A DNA stretch of 64,000 bases from JAVVHH01 sp965199665 (GCA_965199665.1 OZ241208.1:1488001-1552000), one strand, 5' to 3'. Positions 45,787 to 54,819 are shown, counted from the stretch's first letter. Notes: generated by a model from the letters alone, not told the origin. Numbers and translations are program-made.

Positions 45787-47148
45787 ATGACGAAGAAGCG
45801 CCTATTCGGAACGGACGGCATTCGCGGCACTGCCAACACCCATCCCATGACGGCCGAGATCGCCCTCAAACTGGGCCAGGCTGCCGGTTTGCGCTTCGTT
45901 CGTGGCAGTCACCGGCACCGCGTCGTCATCGGCAAGGACACGCGCCTATCGGGCTACATGATCGAGCCCGCGCTCGTGGCCGGCTTCGTGAGTGCCGGCA
46001 TGGACGTGATGCTCGTCGGTCCCTTACCCACGCCTGCCATCGCCATGCTGACCCGCAGCTTGCGCGCCGACCTTGGCGTGATGGTCTCTGCCTCGCACAA
46101 TGCCTACGAAGATAACGGCATCAAGCTGTTCGGCCCCGACGGCTTCAAGCTGTCGGACGAAACGGAGATGGCGATCGAGGCGCTTATGGCCGAGGAGCAT
46201 GTCGGCCGGCTTGCCCCGCCCGATCGCCTCGGCCGCGCCAGCCGGCTCGAGGATGCCGGCGGCCGATACATCGAGGCTGCCAAGGCCACCTTCCCACGCA
46301 AGCTCTCGCTCGACGGACTGAAGATCGTCGTTGATTGCGCCAACGGCGCCGCCTACCGGGTCGCGCCCACCGTGCTGTGGGAATTGGGCGCGACGATCAT
46401 CACCACCGGCGTCGAGCCGGACGGGTTCAACATCAATCGCGACTGCGGCTCGACCGTGCCGAATCACCTCCGCGCTGCGGTGCTGGAGCACGGCGCCGAC
46501 CTCGGCATCGCGCTCGACGGCGATGCGGACCGGCTGATCCTGGTCGACGAGAAAGGCGAGGTCGTCGACGGCGACCAGATCTTGGCGTTGATCGCGTCGT
46601 CGTGGCACCGACACGGGCTGCTCACCGGGCGCGGCGTGGTGGCGACCGTGATGTCCAACCTCGGGCTGCAGCGCCTGCTAGAGGACCAAAACCTGCGGCT
46701 GGAGCGCACCAAGGTTGGCGACCGCTACGTGGTCGAACGGATGCGCGCCGTGGGCATGAACGTCGGCGGCGAGCAGTCCGGCCACGTGATCCTGTGCGAC
46801 TACGCAACCACCGGCGACGGGCTGATAGCGGCGTTGCAGGTGCTGGCGGTGCTGGTCCAGTCGGGCCGCCCGGCGAGCGAGGCCTGCAAGCTGTTCGAAC
46901 CTTTTCCGCAATTGCTGCGCAACGTCCGCTTCGCCGGCGGTTCACCGCTGAAGGACCCGCGGGTGCTGAGCGCGGTGGCCGATGCGGAGGCGCAACTGGG
47001 CGCGTCCGGCCGCGTGCTGCTGCGGATGTCGGGCACCGAGCCGCTGGTCCGGGTCATGGCGGAGGGTGAGGACGAGGCGATGGTCCGCGCCATCGTCGCC
47101 GGGCTGTGCGACACCATCCAGGCGAGCGCGGCCGTCGCGGCGGCCTAA
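45787..47148 (+). CDS. glmM: Phosphoglucosamine mutase GlmM
   Basis: The protein is 453 residues. LFGTDGIRGTANTHPMTAEI, VMVSASHNAYEDNGIKLFG (active serine loop), ALDGDADRLILVDEKGEV (metal loop) and GGEQSGHVILCDYATTGDGL are the family blocks. It converts glucosamine-6-phosphate to glucosamine-1-phosphate for peptidoglycan and lipopolysaccharide. The ribosome site AAGGGTTGAA includes the folP stop, coupling the two genes. thiD starts 6 bases after. Confidence 0.97.
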   Translation: MTKKRLFGTDGIRGTANTHPMTAEIALKLGQAAGLRFVRGSHRHRVVIGKDTRLSGYMIEPALVAGFVSAGMDVMLVGPLPTPAIAMLTRSLRADLGVMVSASHNAYEDNGIKLFGPDGFKLSDETEMAIEALMAEEHVGRLAPPDRLGRASRLEDAGGRYIEAAKATFPRKLSLDGLKIVVDCANGAAYRVAPTVLWELGATIITTGVEPDGFNINRDCGSTVPNHLRAAVLEHGADLGIALDGDADRLILVDEKGEVVDGDQILALIASSWHRHGLLTGRGVVATVMSNLGLQRLLEDQNLRLERTKVGDRYVVERMRAVGMNVGGEQSGHVILCDYATTGDGLIAALQVLAVLVQSGRPASEACKLFEPFPQLLRNVRFAGGSPLKDPRVLSAVADAEAQLGASGRVLLRMSGTEPLVRVMAEGEDEAMVRAIVAGLCDTIQASAAVAAA

Positions 47149-47154
47149 CCCGGC

Positions 47155-47949
47155 ATGACGATGCTCGGCCGGGTGCTGATCATCGCCGGCTCCGACTCCG
47201 GCGGCGGCGCGGGCATCCAGGCCGACATCAAAGCGGTGATGGCCATGGGTGGATACGGCGCCACCGCCATCACGGCGATCACGGCGCAAAACACGGTTGG
47301 CGTTCATGCCGTGACCGCGCTGTCGCCGGACGTCGTCGCCGCTCAGATCGAGGCGGTGCTGGACGATATCGGGGCCGACGCGATCAAGACCGGTATGTTG
47401 GGTGAGGCGGACACGGTGCGCCGGGTCGTTGCGGCATTGCGGGTGGCCGACGACGTGCCGGTAGTGGTCGATCCCGTGATGGTGGCCAAAGGCGGCCAGT
47501 CGCTACTGGCCGAGGACGCGATCCGCGCGCTGCGGGACGAGTTGCTGCCGCTCGCTTGGCTTGTCACTCCCAACCTCCCGGAAGCGGAGGTGCTGCTTGG
47601 CGGCCCTATTCGCGACCTGGCCGAAGCCGCCACTGCCCTGTTGCGCACCGGCGCCCGGGCGGTGCTGCTGAAAGGCGGCCATGGCGACAGCGACACCGTG
47701 ATTGACGTATTGGCGGATGCCGACGGCGTGCGCCGGTTCTCCCGCCCGCGGCTACAGACCCGTCACACGCACGGCACCGGCTGCACCCTGGCGAGCGCGA
47801 TCGCGGCCGGCCTGGCGCAACGCCTGACGCTGGACCAGGCGGTCGAACGCGCACGGAACTATGTGCAGGAAGCCATCCGCACCGCGCCGGGTTATGGCGC
47901 CGGCCACGGCCCGCTCAACCATAACGCGACCGGTCCCTGGACGGCCTAA
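47155..47949 (+). CDS. thiD: Hydroxymethylpyrimidine/phosphomethylpyrimidine kinase ThiD
   Basis: The protein is 264 residues. LIIAGSDSGGGAGIQADIKA is the N-terminal substrate loop; PVVVDPVMVAKGGQSLL, RAVLLKGGHGDSDTVID and TRHTHGTGCTLASAIAAGLA the others. It phosphorylates HMP and HMP-phosphate for thiamine. No other thi gene is nearby. It converges on hisI with six bases between stops. Confidence 0.95.
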   Translation: MTMLGRVLIIAGSDSGGGAGIQADIKAVMAMGGYGATAITAITAQNTVGVHAVTALSPDVVAAQIEAVLDDIGADAIKTGMLGEADTVRRVVAALRVADDVPVVVDPVMVAKGGQSLLAEDAIRALRDELLPLAWLVTPNLPEAEVLLGGPIRDLAEAATALLRTGARAVLLKGGHGDSDTVIDVLADADGVRRFSRPRLQTRHTHGTGCTLASAIAAGLAQRLTLDQAVERARNYVQEAIRTAPGYGAGHGPLNHNATGPWTA

Positions 47950-47955
47950 GCCCCC

Positions 47956-48366
47956 CTAAGGCTCGCCAACAACGCTGGCGCTGGCGCCGTAGAGTATTTC
48001 CGGCGCGACCTGGGGTTGGCTGATCTCAACGACCGCTCCGTCGCGGACCGCACGGTAGAAACAGCTGCGGCGCCCGGTGTGGCAGGCGACTCCGGTTTGA
48101 TCGACCAGCAATAGCACCGCGTCGCCATCGCAATCGAACCGGAATTCGACCAGGCGCTGCGCCTGGCCGGACGTCTCGCCCTTGCGCCAGAGCGCGCCTC
48201 GGCTGCGGCTCCAGTAACAAACACGGCCGGTCGCCAGCGTCTCGGCCACCGCATCGCGGTTCATCCAGGCCACCATCAGCACTTCGCCGGTATCGTGCTG
48301 CTGCGCGATGGCCTCCACCAGGCCGGCCTCGTTCCACCGCAGGCTGCGTTCGAGCTCAGCGTTCAT
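47956..48366 (-). CDS. hisI: Phosphoribosyl-AMP cyclohydrolase HisI
   Basis: The protein is 136 residues, the single-domain form without HisE. MVAWMNRDAVAETLATGR, VCYWSRSRGALWRKGETSGQ and LVDQTGVACHTGRRSCFYR carry the zinc cysteines and acidic metal site. It opens the purine ring of phosphoribosyl-AMP in histidine synthesis. Its ATG lies inside the 3' end of metC (11-base overlap), making it the last of a five-gene overlapping set. hisZ is 12 kb away, so histidine genes are scattered. Confidence 0.95.
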   Translation of the reverse strand: MNAELERSLRWNEAGLVEAIAQQHDTGEVLMVAWMNRDAVAETLATGRVCYWSRSRGALWRKGETSGQAQRLVEFRFDCDGDAVLLLVDQTGVACHTGRRSCFYRAVRDGAVVEISQPQVAPEILYGASASVVGEP

Positions 48367-49561
48367 GGAGGGCCGAGAAGGCCTGCTCGAGATCGGCGAC
48401 CAGGTCGGCCGGGTCCTCCAGGCCGATATGGATGCGAATGCCGGGCCCGCCGAACTCGCCGGTTGCCGCGGTACGGGACAAGAAGCCGGTGGAGGGCAGG
48501 GCGAGGCTCTCGAACCCGCCCCAGCTCGCGCCGATGCCGAACAGCGTCAGCGCGTCGATCATCGCGCGGGTTGCCATCACGCTGAACTCGGGCTGGAACA
48601 CGACGCCGAACAAGCTGCAAGCGCCGGTGAAGTCGCGCTTCCACAACTCATGACCCGGCGCGCCCGGCAGCGCCGGGTGGAGAACCGCGCGCACCTCCGG
48701 CCGATCACGGAACCACTCGGCCACGCGAAGCGCCGAGTCCGATTGGCGCGCCAGCCGCACCCCCATGGTGCGCAGCCCGCGGAGGCAGAGCCAGCAATCG
48801 TCGGGGCTGGCATACTGCCCGAGGGCGAGGGCGCCGGTGCGGACACGGTTCCAGGCCGCCTCGTCGGCGACGGTGATGGAGCCGAGCAGGACGTCGGAAT
48901 GGCCGACCGGGTATTTGGTCAGCGCCTGAATCGACACGTCGACACCATGCCGGAAGGGCTGGAAGTGATGGATGCCCCAGGTGTTGTCCATCAGTACCGC
49001 CGCGCCGTGCCGTCGTGCGACGGCGGCCAGGGCCGGCACGTCCTGCACTTCGAACGTATGGCTGCCCGGGCTCTCCAGGTAGAGCACGGTCGTGTTGGGC
49101 CGCATCAACCGCTCGAGCCCTTCCGCCTGGATGACGGGATCGTAGTAGGTGGTCTCGACGCCGAGGTTACGCAGCATGCCGTCGGCAAAGGTGCGGGCGG
49201 GGCCATACACGCTGTCGGGCATGAGGCAGTGCTCGCCCGATTTGAGGTAGGCGAGCAGTGGCGTAGTCACGGCAGCCAGGCCGGACGACACGATCTGACA
49301 GCGCGTGCCGCCCTCGATTTCGGCAATGACGTCTTCCAGCGCGTGGTGGGTCGCGTTGCCGAGAACGCCGTAGGCCTCGCCCTGCGCGAGGGCGTCCACG
49401 CCGCGCATGCGGTCGGCGCAATCGACGTGCAGCATGGTTGAGCCACGATGAACCGGCGGGTTCACGAACCCGCGGATCTTGGTGCCTTTCCGGCCGGCAT
49501 GGGAGAGCCGGGTCGCGAAGCGCATGGAGCCGGGGCCGCTGGGGGCCATGTCATCGGGCAT
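48356..49561 (-). CDS. metC: Cystathionine beta-lyase (PLP-dependent)
   Basis: The protein is 401 residues. RFATRLSHAGRKGTKIRGFV is the N-terminus; GEAYGVLGNATHHALEDVIA, DSVYGPARTFADGMLRNLGV, and VSIQALTKYPVGHSDVLLGS, whose Lys in ALTKY binds PLP, are the Cys/Met-metabolism signature. It makes homocysteine from cystathionine. The start at 49561 (MPDDMAPSG) has AAGGAG about 7 bases ahead, located inside the sulfurtransferase gene, whose stop it overlaps by 11 bases. A longer frame from 49618 is unlikely. Confidence 0.93.
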   Translation of the reverse strand: MPDDMAPSGPGSMRFATRLSHAGRKGTKIRGFVNPPVHRGSTMLHVDCADRMRGVDALAQGEAYGVLGNATHHALEDVIAEIEGGTRCQIVSSGLAAVTTPLLAYLKSGEHCLMPDSVYGPARTFADGMLRNLGVETTYYDPVIQAEGLERLMRPNTTVLYLESPGSHTFEVQDVPALAAVARRHGAAVLMDNTWGIHHFQPFRHGVDVSIQALTKYPVGHSDVLLGSITVADEAAWNRVRTGALALGQYASPDDCWLCLRGLRTMGVRLARQSDSALRVAEWFRDRPEVRAVLHPALPGAPGHELWKRDFTGACSLFGVVFQPEFSVMATRAMIDALTLFGIGASWGGFESLALPSTGFLSRTAATGEFGGPGIRIHIGLEDPADLVADLEQAFSALHER

Positions 49562-50393
49562 CGTTGGACTCCTTGATCGTGTCTGGCCGGCTGGCCCATT
49601 CGGTCCAGGAGCCGTCATAGACGGCGCCGGGCTCGAACCCGGCGCGGATGAGACCGAGCGTCAGGATCGTCGCGGTGACTCCGGTGCCGCAACTGGTGAC
49701 GACGGGCTTGCTGCCGTCCACCCCGGCGGCGGCGAACAGGGCGCGCAACTCGTCGGGCGAGCGCATCAGGCCGTCGGCCCCCAGCAGGTCGGTGGAAGGA
49801 ATGTTGCGACTGCCCGGCATGTGGCCGCTGGGCAAGCCGGGCCGCGGCTCCGGCGCGGTGCCGGCGAAGCGTCCGGCGGGCCGGGCGTCGAGAACCACGC
49901 GGCTGGGATCGGGACGGATCATGTCGCCGATGCCGCGCAGCCGCTCGGCGCGGAAGCTGGCGCGGTAGGTGGTCGGCGCCGGGGCGGTGGGGGTGCCGGT
50001 CTCGACCGGGTAGCCGGCCCGCCGCCAGCCCGGCAGCCCGCCATCCAGCACCGCAGCGTTCTCGTGGCCGAACAGCCCCATGAGCCACCAACCACGGGCG
50101 GACGAGGCAAGCCCCTTCTGATCGTAGAACACGACGGCGCTGTCGTTGCCGACGCCCATCTCGCCCATCAGCCGGGCAAAGCGCCCCGCGGACGGGACCA
50201 TATGCGGCAGGGCGGTGTCGGGGTCTGCCACCTCGTCGATGTCGAAGAAGCGGGCGCCCGGGACGTGGCCGGCGGCGAACTCGGCGCGTCCGTCACGGCC
50301 TTCGTTGGGCAGGTATTTGGTCGCGTCGAATACCACGAGGCCGGGCGCGCCCAGCCGCTCGTGCAGCCATGCGGCGGAGACGAGCGGCTCCAT
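49551..50393 (-). CDS. sseA: 3-mercaptopyruvate sulfurtransferase (rhodanese-type)
   Basis: The protein is 280 residues with two rhodanese domains. The first has LVVFDATKYLPNEGRDGRAE and GHVPGARFFDIDEVADPDTA; the second has VVLDARPAGRFAGTAPEPRP and VVTSCGTGVTATILTLGLIR with the active Cys in CGTGVTA, the mercaptopyruvate type. It moves sulfur from mercaptopyruvate to thiols or cyanide. Its ATG overlaps the AlaX stop by one base, and its 3' end holds the metC ribosome site. A frame extending to 51296 is a shadow. Confidence 0.93.
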   Translation of the reverse strand: MEPLVSAAWLHERLGAPGLVVFDATKYLPNEGRDGRAEFAAGHVPGARFFDIDEVADPDTALPHMVPSAGRFARLMGEMGVGNDSAVVFYDQKGLASSARGWWLMGLFGHENAAVLDGGLPGWRRAGYPVETGTPTAPAPTTYRASFRAERLRGIGDMIRPDPSRVVLDARPAGRFAGTAPEPRPGLPSGHMPGSRNIPSTDLLGADGLMRSPDELRALFAAAGVDGSKPVVTSCGTGVTATILTLGLIRAGFEPGAVYDGSWTEWASRPDTIKESNDAR

Positions 50394-51112
50394 CAGGCGT
50401 CCGCCAGGGCCAGGGCGATCCGGCGATTCTGCCGGCCTTTGTTCTCGATCTTCACGATGCTGATCCCTCCGATCTCGCCCGTCGCTTGGACATGCGTGCC
50501 GCCGCAAGGTTGCAGGTCCACCGGCGCATCCGCCGTGCCGATGCGGACGAGGCGCAGCCGCCCGGTGCCGCGCGGCGGCTGGACCGAGAGCGTGCGGACC
50601 AGGCCGGGATTGGTGTCGAGCACGGCTTCGTCCACCCATTCGGTCGACACGGGATGGTCCGCGGCGATCATCCCGGCGAACCCGGCTTCGAGCGCGGCCT
50701 TGTCCGGCGCGGTCTCGAGGTCGAGGTCGAGCCGGGACCGGTCGGCGCCAATCTGCCCGCCGGTGACGGCCGCACCCGGTAATAGGCTGCAAAGAAGGTG
50801 CAACGCCGTGTGCATCCGCATCAGGCGGTGGCGGTAGGGCCAATCGATGTGCGCGATCACGGGTGTTCCGGGCGGTGGCAGCGCCGCGTCGGCCGCGACC
50901 ACGTGCCGGATCGCGTCGCCCTCGCCCTTGGACGCTTCGGTGACGACGAGTTCGCCGCCGCTCCAGGCGAGCGTGCCGCGATCGCCGGGTTGCCCGCCGG
51001 AGCGGGCATAGAAGGGCGTGCGGTCGAGGACGATCATGCCCGGCTCGGACGCGACGACGACGGCGTCGGCGCTTTGGGCGTAGGAGTCGTCGAGGAACAA
51101 GCGTGCGGTCAT
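50393..51112 (-). CDS. Alanyl-tRNA editing protein (AlaX-like)
   Basis: The protein is 239 residues. DRTPFYARSGGQPGDRGTLA is the AlaRS-like opening; MRMHTALHLLCSLLPGAAVT has the HxxxH zinc site and DLQPCGGTHVQATGEIGGIS the Cys-x-x-x-His site. Free-standing AlaX proteins remove Ser or Gly wrongly attached to tRNA-Ala. Start at 51112 overlaps the Nudix stop (four bases), and the longer upstream frame is over the Nudix gene. It is the second gene of the overlapping set. Confidence 0.92.
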   Translation of the reverse strand: MTARLFLDDSYAQSADAVVVASEPGMIVLDRTPFYARSGGQPGDRGTLAWSGGELVVTEASKGEGDAIRHVVAADAALPPPGTPVIAHIDWPYRHRLMRMHTALHLLCSLLPGAAVTGGQIGADRSRLDLDLETAPDKAALEAGFAGMIAADHPVSTEWVDEAVLDTNPGLVRTLSVQPPRGTGRLRLVRIGTADAPVDLQPCGGTHVQATGEIGGISIVKIENKGRQNRRIALALADA

Positions 51113-51747
51113 GGGGCGCTCCACTGGCGGCGGAGGTGCTGGTGGCGGGCGGCGAGCCAGAGCAGGGCGATCGTCGTGACGGAATTGGGGAAGCGGCCGG
51201 CGATGGCCTCTGCGACCGCGTGCTCGGCAGGCCAAAGCCGGACGCGGATGTCTTCGTGCTCGGCGGCCAGGCCGAAACGGCCGGCAAAGCCGTCATCGTC
51301 GGGCTCAGGCGCGTGGAGGCGGCCGGCGAACATGGTGCAGCGCTCGTCGCTGCCGCCCGGGGTGAGGATGAAGTCGCCGATCGGCTCGAGACGGTCGATC
51401 GCGACGCCCATCTCTTCCTCGGCCTCGCGGCGGGCGGTATCGGCCGGCTCCTCGCCCTCGTCGCACAGCCCGGCCGGAATTTCGACCATCACCGGGTCGA
51501 CCCCGCCGGCCAGCGCGGGGAGGCGGAATTGCTCAATCAGAACGACCTGGTCGCTCCAGGGATCGTAGGGCAGCACGGCGGCAGCCCGGCCGCGGCGAAA
51601 GAGTTCCCATTTCCGCTCGCCAGACATGGCGCCGTCGAACCGGCGATGCCGGAACGTCACCACATCGAGTTGGAAGCGCCCCGACCAGACCCGGCGCTCG
51701 CTCAGGATCTCCACGTCACGAGAGGTTGGAATGTTGGGGGCCACCAT
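51109..51747 (-). CDS. Nudix hydrolase (ADP-ribose pyrophosphatase-like)
   Basis: The protein is 212 residues. The Nudix box is complete in GLCDEGEEPADTARREAEEE followed by MG (GX5EX7REUXEEXGU). VVTFRHRRFDGAMSG and VVLIEQFRLPAL resemble NudF-type ADP-ribose pyrophosphatases. It probably cleaves ADP-ribose or another nucleoside diphosphate sugar. It is the first of five genes on the minus strand whose ends overlap. The XRE regulator gene lies 45 bases upstream on the same strand and may share the transcript. Confidence 0.9.
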   Translation of the reverse strand: MVAPNIPTSRDVEILSERRVWSGRFQLDVVTFRHRRFDGAMSGERKWELFRRGRAAAVLPYDPWSDQVVLIEQFRLPALAGGVDPVMVEIPAGLCDEGEEPADTARREAEEEMGVAIDRLEPIGDFILTPGGSDERCTMFAGRLHAPEPDDDGFAGRFGLAAEHEDIRVRLWPAEHAVAEAIAGRFPNSVTTIALLWLAARHQHLRRQWSAP

Positions 51748-51792
51748 CGACTGCGACCATAGGACGCAGCCGATGGTTGGGGAACCCCGGTG

Positions 51793-52683
51793 TCAGGCGG
51801 CGCGCAAGGCCGGGCGCTGGCCCAATAATTCGCGCAACCGGTTGGCCGCCACCTTGCCCTTGAGCGCCTCGCGCCAGACGGCTTCGGCCACCCGCTGGTG
51901 GGCCACGATGGCCTCGTCGGCACCGGTGATCATGGCGACGCCGGTCTGGCTGGTCGGCAGGCCGTCGGCACGGAAGGCGTTGACGGCCAGCGTGGCGCGA
52001 TCGCCGGCGCGCACGATGCTGAACTCGCTGGTGGCGCCGCCATCGGGCAGAAGCCCGAACTGCAGGCCCATCGGCTCGGCATCCATCATGTCGGCGATGT
52101 GGCCGATCTCGACCGCGGCGACGCGCTGCGTCTTCTCGCGCAGGGTGGGCGGAAGGTTGGCGGCGCCCACCAGCCCGGTATCGAGCAACGTGCGGACCGC
52201 GGCTTCGGAGATGATGGCGATGATGCCGGGCCGGCGCTGCTGATACGACTTCTTGCGCGCGGCCAGCAGGGTCAGCACCTGTTCGGCCGCGGAGCGGGCG
52301 TTGGCGCGCTCGCCTTCCGCCGCGTCCGCCGCTGCATACAGGCTTTCGGCCAGCGCACCGTCGAACGCGTCCGTCGTGGTGAGGAAGCAGAGCGGCCCGT
52401 AGGCCTGCAGCACCTGGTCGGCCGTTTCCTCGACTTGGCGGATGCGCTCGAAATAGCCGGCCGCACGGCTGTAATACTCGACGCCGATGCCGAGCAGCGA
52501 GAGGGGAGACACCTTGAGCAGCTCGGCCAGCCGCTTGACCGTGTCGAGCTTGATGACCTCACCCTTCTCGTAGCGGTACAGTGCCGCGCGCGAGACGCCC
52601 AGGCGCGCTGCGATCTCTTCGGCACGCAGCCCCGATTCCATTCGGTAGGCTCGGAGCTGCTGCCCGATTTCCGCGAAACGCAT
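51793..52683 (-). CDS. XRE-family transcriptional regulator with a C-terminal effector-like domain
   Basis: The protein is 296 residues. The N-terminal HTH is clear: FAEIGQQLRAYRMESGLRAE, then EIAARLGVSRAALYRYEKGE and VIKLDTVKRLAELLKVSPLS. Residues about 80-296 form a helical then alpha/beta domain (ERIRQVEETADQVLQAYGPL, DRATLAVNAFRADGLPTSQT) with no named motif, presumably ligand sensing. Upstream is GGAGG close to the ATG. Target genes are unknown; the five-gene set (51747 down) follows it and hyi precedes it on the same strand. Confidence 0.85.
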   Translation of the reverse strand: MRFAEIGQQLRAYRMESGLRAEEIAARLGVSRAALYRYEKGEVIKLDTVKRLAELLKVSPLSLLGIGVEYYSRAAGYFERIRQVEETADQVLQAYGPLCFLTTTDAFDGALAESLYAAADAAEGERANARSAAEQVLTLLAARKKSYQQRRPGIIAIISEAAVRTLLDTGLVGAANLPPTLREKTQRVAAVEIGHIADMMDAEPMGLQFGLLPDGGATSEFSIVRAGDRATLAVNAFRADGLPTSQTGVAMITGADEAIVAHQRVAEAVWREALKGKVAANRLRELLGQRPALRAA

Positions 52684-52797
52684 GATGCCTCCATCAACCT
52701 ACAGGATGCATCGTAGCGAAGGCCGGTTTTTCGGTTGTGACTGGCACGTCAAACTGGTCGCAACTGTTGATCGTTTTTGATGCAATGGGTCGATTTC
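52684..52797 (-). promoter_or_regulatory. Region upstream of the XRE regulator
   Basis: These 114 bases separate hyi from the regulator gene on the minus strand and are AT-richer than the surroundings. They probably contain the regulator promoter and perhaps its own operator. On the minus strand TTGACG is visible as a possible -35, but no well-placed -10 was found. Confidence 0.4.
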
Positions 52798-53574
52798 CTA
52801 AACACCGTAGCGCTCGCGCCAGGCGAGTCCCGCCAAGGTGTCACTCGCAGGACGATACTCGCACCCGATCCAACCATCGTAGCCCAGCGACTCGATACGG
52901 CTGAACACGTAGTCCCAGCCGATCTCGCCGGTGCCGGGCTCGTGGCGGTCGGGCACATCGGCGATCTGCATGTGCGCGATCAACGGTAGCAACGCGGCCA
53001 TCCGTTTGGTCACGTCGCCCTCGATGATCTGGCAGTGATACAGGTCGAACTGCAGGCCCACCCGCTCCGGCCCGAGCGCTTCGCAGATCGCCGCGCCTTG
53101 GGCCATCGAGTTCAGGTGGAAACCCGGCATGTCGCGGCCGTTGATCGGCTCGATCACGATCCGCAGCCCGGCGGCGGTCGCCTGCTCGGCGGCCCAATCG
53201 AGGTTGGTGGCATACACCGCGGCGGCGGTGACCGGCGACACGTCGGCGGCAGGAATGCCGGCCATGACGTGGATCATTCGGTTACCCAAAGTGCCGGCAT
53301 AGTCGATGGCGCGCTTGATCCCGTCGCGGAACTCGGCCTGCCGGCCCGGCAGGCCGGCGGTGCCGCGCTCGCCAGCATCCCACTGGCCGGGCGGACCATT
53401 GAACAGGACCTGCTGCAGGCCGTGATCGTCGAGGCGCTGGCGGATCGCGGCGGCGTCGTGATCGTAGGGGAACAGGAACTCGACGCCTTCGAAGCCGGCG
53501 GAGCGGGCCGCGGCGAAGCGATCGAGAAAGCCGAGTTCGGTGAACATCATCGACAGGTTGGCGCACAGCCGCAT
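52798..53574 (-). CDS. hyi: Hydroxypyruvate isomerase
   Basis: The protein is 258 residues, a TIM barrel. MRLCANLSMMFTELGFLDRF is the family N-terminus, GFEGVEFLFPYDHDAAAIR, RIVIEPINGRDMPGFHL (catalytic Glu) and DGWIGCEYRPASDT (second Glu) the rest. It interconverts hydroxypyruvate and tartronate semialdehyde in glyoxylate metabolism. The usual partners (glyoxylate carboligase, tartronate semialdehyde reductase) are not in the window. GGAG precedes the ATG at 53574, and the gene is divergent from the AI-2E exporter gene. Confidence 0.92.
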   Translation of the reverse strand: MRLCANLSMMFTELGFLDRFAAARSAGFEGVEFLFPYDHDAAAIRQRLDDHGLQQVLFNGPPGQWDAGERGTAGLPGRQAEFRDGIKRAIDYAGTLGNRMIHVMAGIPAADVSPVTAAAVYATNLDWAAEQATAAGLRIVIEPINGRDMPGFHLNSMAQGAAICEALGPERVGLQFDLYHCQIIEGDVTKRMAALLPLIAHMQIADVPDRHEPGTGEIGWDYVFSRIESLGYDGWIGCEYRPASDTLAGLAWRERYGV

Positions 53575-53663
53575 GGGAGAACTCCGGGGTGGGGCCTGGC
53601 AGGAGGCCGGCGAAGCGCCGCGCGACGTTGCAACGGAGCCGCCGCAGGTGTTACCGCGGCGGG

Positions 53664-54785
53664 ATGCGGCTGCCCAGCGATGTGAGTACCGAACGCATCC
53701 TGATGGGTTTGCTGATGGCAGGCCTGGCCCTGGGCTGCTGGCTGGTGCTCGCGCCGTTCCTGTCGGCCATCCTGTGGGCCGCGATCCTGGTGTTCACGAC
53801 GTGGCCGGTGTTCCGCTGGATGATGCGGCGGCTGCGGCTGCGCGACACCTGGGCGGCCGGGCTCATGGTGCTGCTGACGGCGCTGTTGATCGTGTTGCCG
53901 TTGGCGGTCGTGGCGCCGGCGGGGGCGGACGACGTGCAGCTGTTGCGCACGGCGGTGGAAGAGGCGGTGGCGCGGGGGCTGCCGACGGCGCCGGCCTGGC
54001 TTGCCGCCGTGCCGATGATCGGCGCGACCGCGGCCGAGTATTGGAACACCTGGGCGGCCGATCTCAGCGCGGTGGGCGATACTTTCCGGCCCTATCTGGG
54101 TGCGATCGTGGAGAACGGCCTCAAGCTGATGGTCTCCATCGCCGGCGGCCTGCTGCAATTCGTTCTGGCGCTGGTGGTGGCGTTCTTCTTCTACGCTTCT
54201 GGCGAGACGCTGGCCGGGAGCCTGCAACGACTGATCGGACGCATCGCGGGCGAACGGGCGCCGCGCATCATCGCGGTGACGGGGGCGACGATCCGCGGCA
54301 CCGTCTATGGCATCCTCGGCACCGCGATCGTGCAAGGCTTCCTCACCGCGTTCGGCCTGTGGATGTCGGGGGTGCCGCGGGCGGTGCTGCTGGGCGCGAT
54401 CGCGGGCTTCATCTCCGTGCTGCCGATCGGGGCGCCGGTGATCTGGATCCCGGCCGCGCTCTGGCTGCTGGGCAGCGGGCATACCGGATGGGGCATCTTC
54501 CTGGCGAGCTACGGCCTGCTGATCATCAGCGGCTCCGACAACGTCATCCGCCCGTATTTCATCGCGCGGGGCGCCAAGCTGCCTTTCCTGATCACCATCC
54601 TGGGCGTGCTGGGCGGAGCGTTGGCATTCGGACTGCTCGGCATCTTCCTTGGCCCGGTGTTGCTCGGCGTGGCGTTCATGCTGGTGGCCGAGTTCTCCGA
54701 CGATTCCGCGACCGCGCTGCAGACCTTCAAGCCGGACCTGCGGGGCCTGCCACCGCGCGATCCGGTGGGCAAGCAACCGCATTAG
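53664..54785 (+). CDS. AI-2E family (PerM/YdgG-type) membrane transporter
   Basis: The protein is 373 residues with about eight membrane helices in the family layout: two pairs near the N-terminus (ILMGLLMAGLALGCWLVLAP, TWAAGLMVLLTALLIVLPLA) and four to five in the C-terminal half (ILGTAIVQGFLTAFGLWMSG, LGAIAGFISVLPIGAPVIWI, FLITILGVLGGALAFGLLGI). Some members export autoinducer-2, others are Na+/H+ antiporters or of unknown role, so the substrate cannot be given. Start at 53664 (MRLPSDVSTERI) is preferred over the longer frame at 53589. It is followed 34 bases later by the ABC permease. Confidence 0.88.
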   Translation: MRLPSDVSTERILMGLLMAGLALGCWLVLAPFLSAILWAAILVFTTWPVFRWMMRRLRLRDTWAAGLMVLLTALLIVLPLAVVAPAGADDVQLLRTAVEEAVARGLPTAPAWLAAVPMIGATAAEYWNTWAADLSAVGDTFRPYLGAIVENGLKLMVSIAGGLLQFVLALVVAFFFYASGETLAGSLQRLIGRIAGERAPRIIAVTGATIRGTVYGILGTAIVQGFLTAFGLWMSGVPRAVLLGAIAGFISVLPIGAPVIWIPAALWLLGSGHTGWGIFLASYGLLIISGSDNVIRPYFIARGAKLPFLITILGVLGGALAFGLLGIFLGPVLLGVAFMLVAEFSDDSATALQTFKPDLRGLPPRDPVGKQPH

Positions 54786-54819
54786 ACAGAGTGGATCGCG
54801 TGTTCGATAAAGGCCGGCA

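Noticed and set aside
51747..52797. Possible toxin-antitoxin or phage repressor locus around the XRE gene
   Set aside because: The regulator is 296 residues with a large C-terminal domain, and no toxin or phage gene is nearby.
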